Below are positions 60,460-64,000 of a DNA stretch of 64,000 nt, in pieces. The position numbers and the translations under genes were made by a program. The notes under the pieces were generated by a model, which worked only from the letters and a program-made list of their open reading frames with translations, was not told the DNA's origin and ran no database searches. The DNA is from Bdellovibrio bacteriovorus str. Tiberius. Its GTDB lineage: Bacteria > Bdellovibrionota > Bdellovibrionia > Bdellovibrionales > Bdellovibrionaceae. Each line of letters opens with the position of its first letter. The stretch's first letter is position 1. The stretch covers positions 2,108,001 through 2,172,000 of the forward strand of contig NC_019567.1 in NCBI RefSeq assembly GCF_000317895.1. Direction: 5' to 3'.

Positions 60460-62136
60460 CTACGCCTTCCTGCTATATGAACTCATCTTCACAGACAAGT
60501 TTTGCATATCTTCCTCATGGCGTCTATTCATTCTATCAAGTTGATCCTGATGTGAATTGTTCAATTGAGCGATCTTGGCTTCGTACTTCATCTGCATGGA
60601 GTCTTTCTCCATTTTGCCGGATTTACCCTGCTCGTCAGTTCGGGTCGCGTACATTTTCTCCATACGCTTCAACTCACGATCCTGACTGTCTTTCAATGAT
60701 GCCAGACGGTCTTCATAAGTCTTTACGGTTTGCTCCATCTTGGCATTGAAGCTGGCTTCCATAGTTCTGAAGCGCTCCGTCATAGCTTTATGATTGGCCG
60801 AATGGTCCGCGCTGTTTTTCTCGCGCACCACGTCCATGCGTTCCATATAGTTCGCCTTCATGGTGTCCAAAGAATCACCATAATAGCGCTCCATCTGATC
60901 CTGATTCTTATTGGTCAGATCGATCACTTTTTTCACGCGGGCTTCGGCATTGTTCGCCACCTGCGTGACCTGATCTTTGTGAGTCGTCAGCAGATTTTCT
61001 TTTTCCTCGCGATGACGCGTGTTCATGATGCTGACCTGGGATTTATTCTCACGATCCGTATTTCGCAAAAGCTTCTGATTTTCGGTCAAAACCTTGCCAA
61101 TACGCTCGTCGTTGATATCTTTCATGCGATCCACAGCGTTTTCACGCTGTTCTTCAGAAAGATTCAAACGCTGTTCATAAGCTTGCGTCAGATTGCGGCG
61201 CTCAATACCACGCAGACGTTCATTCTTGGAAATTTCATTATTCAAACGGCTGTTCAGACGCTGAATCTGACTGTCACGGGACCGGATCTGGCTGTTGATA
61301 CGACCATTCACGGAATCACGGAAGTTCTGATTCTGCTCGTCCATCAAGTTGGATTTCTGAGACAAGGTGTTTTCGTACTTATCACGAACCGCCACACGCT
61401 CCTGATCCATGATTTCCTGCTTCATCTGCAGATTGTCGCCGTACTCTTCCTTGCTGTTAGTAACATAGTCAGAATACTTCTGGGACCAGCGGGAATTATC
61501 AGCCTCACGCTGACGCTCAGACTGCTTCAGGCGCCCCTCATAGGACTTGCGCATCTCACGCTCATTACGGTCTTTCGAGCGCAATGTTTCATCGTGACTG
61601 GTTACAATGGCATCTCTTTCACGCTCGTGAGCTTCATTCAGCTTGCGGGCGTTGTCGTGGATGGCTTTCTGGGATTTAGTGCGGTTTTCTTCAATTGCGG
61701 TCTGAAATCGTTCATCACGGTTGCTGACTTCTGAATTCAGCTGTCCGACCAGGTTTTGCTTCTGGGAATCATTGATTTCTTTTTGCTTTTTGATGGTGCT
61801 TTCATAGGCCGCTTTTTGCTCTTCACGGGCGTTGTAAGCATCTTCCGTTTTATTGCGCAAAGATTCGCGATAAGTCTGGCGGACTTCATCGATTTTCTTG
61901 GAGTTTTCATAGTCGCGCTCACTCAAAGTCTCGCGGTTGCGATCCTTCAGTTCGGCGATACGGCCTTCATATTCATCAGTGATATTCTTGATTTCGTCGT
62001 GATGACGCTGCTCAAGTCGTTTAACTTCCGCATTACGGCGCTTGGCATTTTCGCTTTCGCGATTTTCGTACTCTTCCCGAGTCTTGCGAATTTTTTCGTC
62101 CTGACGCGCACGATCCGATGATGAAATAGAAGACAT
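60460..62136 (-). CDS. long coiled-coil protein
   Basis: 558 residues from the ATG at 62136, preceded by GGGAGG. Nearly the whole protein is charged heptads, for example EYENRESENAKRRNAEVKRL, with very few Pro or Gly. No signal peptide or membrane helix. It would be a rod of roughly 80 nm if continuous (inference from length). Cytoplasmic scaffold or filament-like roles are known for such proteins in other bacteria (crescentin, and others). The RRNAE, EREY and NRDERFQ repeat style is unusual in its high Asn, Arg and Gln content. It follows the FecR-like protein and is followed by pyk in one unit. Confidence 0.85.
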   Translation of the reverse strand: MSSISSSDRARQDEKIRKTREEYENRESENAKRRNAEVKRLEQRHHDEIKNITDEYEGRIAELKDRNRETLSERDYENSKKIDEVRQTYRESLRNKTEDAYNAREEQKAAYESTIKKQKEINDSQKQNLVGQLNSEVSNRDERFQTAIEENRTKSQKAIHDNARKLNEAHERERDAIVTSHDETLRSKDRNEREMRKSYEGRLKQSERQREADNSRWSQKYSDYVTNSKEEYGDNLQMKQEIMDQERVAVRDKYENTLSQKSNLMDEQNQNFRDSVNGRINSQIRSRDSQIQRLNSRLNNEISKNERLRGIERRNLTQAYEQRLNLSEEQRENAVDRMKDINDERIGKVLTENQKLLRNTDRENKSQVSIMNTRHREEKENLLTTHKDQVTQVANNAEARVKKVIDLTNKNQDQMERYYGDSLDTMKANYMERMDVVREKNSADHSANHKAMTERFRTMEASFNAKMEQTVKTYEDRLASLKDSQDRELKRMEKMYATRTDEQGKSGKMEKDSMQMKYEAKIAQLNNSHQDQLDRMNRRHEEDMQNLSVKMSSYSRKA

Positions 62137-62222
62137 CCTATCCTCCCAGACCTCAGGGTAACATGAGGCATGGGAAGAAACTTCAAATGACATGGAATGC
62201 AAATTAAAATCAGGACCAGAGT

Positions 62223-62960
62223 CTAGCGCTCAAAGACGCGCTGGCGGTACAGATCTTTCATGCGCTGCAGTTCCGCGGCTTTTCGCTGGCGGCGCGTTTC
62301 TTCGGCCTTTTCCTGAGCCTCGATGGAGGCAATCTTTCTTTCAGTCAAGGCCTGATAAAGCTGGCTGGATTTCTGCGCCAGATCACCCCAGTTATCACGA
62401 TACAAACGCACTTCTTTCACGAAGTCCTCTTTGCTGCCACGATAAAGGGAGTTCCACATCGGCAAATGCTCTTTCATATTCACAGGTTCAATCATGCCGT
62501 ATTCGGTTTTACCATGAGAGTTCATACCCGCAACCCAGACTTCGAAACCCTCTGGGATTTCCAAAGTCTTCCCATCGCGTAAAGTCACTTTAAGGGATGC
62601 ATTCATATTGCGGATCAAAATGCGGGAATCCTGGGAAATCACCCAGTACTCACCCATTGTCGCCTTGGTGGTGGCATAAAGACTTTCAAGCTGCAGGTTT
62701 TTTCCACCTTCAACCCAGACAGCGCCCTTCACCAGGCGCCATTGATCCGGGGCCAGACGAACCAGGGCTGAACCCGTGGTTACATGCAGCTGATTGTTGC
62801 CTTTTTCAAAATGGAAAGCGGAACCGGTCACCTGAATCGCGCAGCTTTCCTGAGATTTCAGGCAAGCCGATGGCTGCTCAATCAGATCCCCGGCGGCCCG
62901 AACCCGGACCTCCATCTGAAATGCCATCAAGAATAACATCAAGCGCACGATTTTCTTCAT
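62223..62960 (-). CDS. FecR-like exported protein
   Basis: 245 residues from the ATG at 62960. Signal peptide about 1-22 (RLMLFLMAFQMEVRVRAAG). A FecR-type beta domain covers about 40-160, with NQLHVTTGSALVRLAPDQWR, VKGAVWVEGGKNLQLESLYA and DGKTLEIPEGFEVWVAG. A charged helical tail (KASIEAQEKAEETRRQRKAA type, about 190-245) closes it. FecR domains usually relay signals or form envelope scaffolds, and no sigma-ECF gene is adjacent. The gene begins one base after the TPR gene stop and shares its transcript. Confidence 0.78.
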   Translation of the reverse strand: MKKIVRLMLFLMAFQMEVRVRAAGDLIEQPSACLKSQESCAIQVTGSAFHFEKGNNQLHVTTGSALVRLAPDQWRLVKGAVWVEGGKNLQLESLYATTKATMGEYWVISQDSRILIRNMNASLKVTLRDGKTLEIPEGFEVWVAGMNSHGKTEYGMIEPVNMKEHLPMWNSLYRGSKEDFVKEVRLYRDNWGDLAQKSSQLYQALTERKIASIEAQEKAEETRRQRKAAELQRMKDLYRQRVFER

Positions 62961-62961
62961 A

Positions 62962-63636
62962 CTACTCAACACTTTGCGCCAGTTTGCGCGCCTGTTTTTT
63001 CAGGTTTTCATTCTTGAAATTCTTAGCCACGGTTTTATAGATTTCAGCCGCTTCTTCGCTTTGACTGTTCAGCTCGCTGATCTGTCCCATGCGAAGCAGA
63101 ATAAAGCCCGTCAGATCGTGCTGCGGGTACTGAGTCACCATCTCGTCAATCTGCCCCAAACTGCTGCGATAGTCTTTTTTCAGGAAGTAGCTTTCAGCAA
63201 TGAAAAAACGCGCCTCAACACTGTGTTGGGACAATGGGTATTTTTCCAACAACTGGCCAAATTCACGAATGGCACGGTCATATTCCTGACCGTTAAAGTA
63301 ACGCTTTCCCTTTTCATAGATGGCGCCAGACAGATCCAAAGCCTCTTCACTGGCCGGAGCACGCACCACTGCGGAAAGATTATGAAGCTCATACTTTGCT
63401 TGAAGTGTTTTATCGTTCGGCAGAACCTGCGCAACTGTTTGCTGGAAGTCCTTCAACTGGTAGGTCAAAAGAGAGTTGTTGAATTTCTCTTTTTCCACCT
63501 GTTTTTGCAGGGATGCCAGACGCATTTCATACTCTTCATGACCATTAAAATGCGCCACGAATGTGGCATACACTCCCATGAACCCGACAGCCAGGCACAG
63601 GCAGAAAACGACAAATAAAGAGTTCTGATTTTTCAT
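62962..63636 (-). CDS. membrane-anchored TPR protein
   Basis: 224 residues. N-terminal helix (residues 7-27, LFVVFCLCLAVGFMGVYATF) anchors it in the membrane. A coiled segment (about 35-65) is followed by TPR repeats at 107-224 (GKRYFNGQEYDRAIREFGQL, ARFFIAESYFLKKDYRSSLG, ILLRMGQISELNSQSEEAAE). The build resembles YbgF/CpoB, which joins outer-membrane constriction to the Tol-Pal system. Its ATG is seven bases after GCCGATAA, so the whole TPR-FecR-coiled-coil-pyk unit may be transcribed by the flagellar sigma factor. Confidence 0.83.
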   Translation of the reverse strand: MKNQNSLFVVFCLCLAVGFMGVYATFVAHFNGHEEYEMRLASLQKQVEKEKFNNSLLTYQLKDFQQTVAQVLPNDKTLQAKYELHNLSAVVRAPASEEALDLSGAIYEKGKRYFNGQEYDRAIREFGQLLEKYPLSQHSVEARFFIAESYFLKKDYRSSLGQIDEMVTQYPQHDLTGFILLRMGQISELNSQSEEAAEIYKTVAKNFKNENLKKQARKLAQSVE

Positions 63637-63643
63637 GTCTCAC

Positions 63644-63670
63644 TTATCGGCAAAAACCGATAAATATTGA
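63644..63670 (-). promoter_or_regulatory. sigma-28-type promoter, leaderless
   Basis: On the minus strand TCAA, a 15-base spacer, then a perfect GCCGATAA, seven bases before the TPR ATG. The site is part of a palindrome (TTATCGG-N6-CCGATAA), so a hairpin is also possible. Confidence 0.6.
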
Positions 63671-63677
63671 GACTGTC

Positions 63678-64000
63678 TTATTTTGAGACGGACTTCTGGT
63701 CGTAGGTATAGACGCTCTCGGCGTCCAGATCCTTCCACTTGCCATCCTTCTGAATTTTCGGCGCCACGCGGCCTTTCATTACCTGCAGCTTCTTGTCAGC
63801 ATGGGAATACCAAAGATGAATCGGATCCACGATAGCGGCGATAATGAAACTTGTGGGCTTCATACGCAGCTCCATCCATTTTACGCCAGCCACATCTTTT
63901 TCGCCGACCTTTTGCAAAGTGAACCCGACAGTCTCCAGACGATCCCAAACTGCAAAGCGAACATCCAAAGGTTTGCCGGCGGTTAAGGCATCCCAGTTTT
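63678..64000 (-). CDS. partial protein running off the window edge
   Basis: C-terminal part only. The reading frame stays open through the last base of the window: codons upstream of the TTG at 63968 read NWDALTAGKPLDVRF, so the true start lies beyond position 64000. At least 106 residues are visible, ending KDLDAESVYTYDQKSVSK. It contains IAAIVDPIHLWYSHADKKLQ and several strand-like segments. Family not recognised; it could be a periplasmic protein of the DUF-type found near TPR genes. It precedes the TPR gene on the same strand, with the sigma-28-type promoter in between. Confidence 0.65.
   Translation of the reverse strand, partial: NWDALTAGKPLDVRFAVWDRLETVGFTLQKVGEKDVAGVKWMELRMKPTSFIIAAIVDPIHLWYSHADKKLQVMKGRVAPKIQKDGKWKDLDAESVYTYDQKSVSK

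Overview
This 64 kb window looks like chromosomal DNA of Bdellovibrio bacteriovorus or a close relative. The evidence is indirect: roughly 50% GC; dense genes on both strands; an unusual number of exported lipoproteins, proteases and cell-wall enzymes; a chimeric fibre protein with an endosialidase-type chaperone end; c-di-GMP-type (PilZ) and cyclic-nucleotide-binding proteins; and sigma-28-like (flagellar/attack-phase type) promoter elements. I saw no insertion sequence, prophage, CRISPR array, rRNA or integron. Almost every base is coding, and no gene-free stretch exceeds about 300 bases.

Layout. 0-6 kb: mostly minus-strand small enzymes (VOC protein, HAD nucleotidase, D,D-carboxypeptidase, APH-type kinase, KH RNA-binding protein, esterase). 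6-12 kb: a very large M28/PA/PDZ lipoprotein peptidase with a TolB-like propeller, a 2H-phosphoesterase-like lipoprotein and a TrmA/RlmD-type RNA methyltransferase. 12-19 kb: an envelope block (RDD protein, large Cys-rich membrane protein, PilZ membrane protein, possible papain-like secreted protein, L,D-transpeptidase, NlpC/P60 lipoprotein). 19-25.5 kb: MscS channel, TtcA, YcnI/DUF1775, GST, tRNA-Val(GAC), M48 lipoprotein, and a FadI-type thiolase divergent from a TetR regulator with a palindromic operator between them. 25.7-31 kb: DUF4105 protein plus a His-rich secreted partner, a luciferase-like oxidoreductase, and a protein fusing two unrelated periplasmic binding folds. 31-37 kb: dnaE followed in the same transcription unit by two FlgT/CsgG-like envelope proteins. 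37-47 kb: guaBA, gamma-carbonic-anhydrase-like protein, patatin, CPA2 antiporter, bifunctional-nuclease-like protein and miaB, all on the minus strand. 47-52 kb: the 1259-residue fibre protein and a periplasmic binding protein. 52-58 kb: secreted HNH-like nuclease, histone-H1-like Lys/Ala/Pro protein, DUF4097-like protein, and an acetoacetate module (thiolase, scoA, scoB). 58-64 kb: cyclic-nucleotide-binding protein, then a minus-strand cluster of TPR protein, FecR-like protein, long coiled-coil protein and pyruvate kinase.

How it fits together. The window mixes housekeeping (dnaE, guaBA, pyk, miaB, ttcA) with tools suited to a predator that invades and digests other bacteria: peptidoglycan enzymes, exported proteases, an exported nuclease, a possible RNA-end-processing lipoprotein, a surface fibre, and routes for fatty-acid and ketone-body carbon. 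The most striking signal is a near-identical promoter/start element, GCCGATAA followed by exactly 7 bases and then ATG, before three otherwise unrelated genes: the NlpC/P60 lipoprotein, the fibre, and the TPR-FecR-coiled-coil cluster. It suggests leaderless transcription from sigma-28 promoters and joint control of attack-phase envelope functions.
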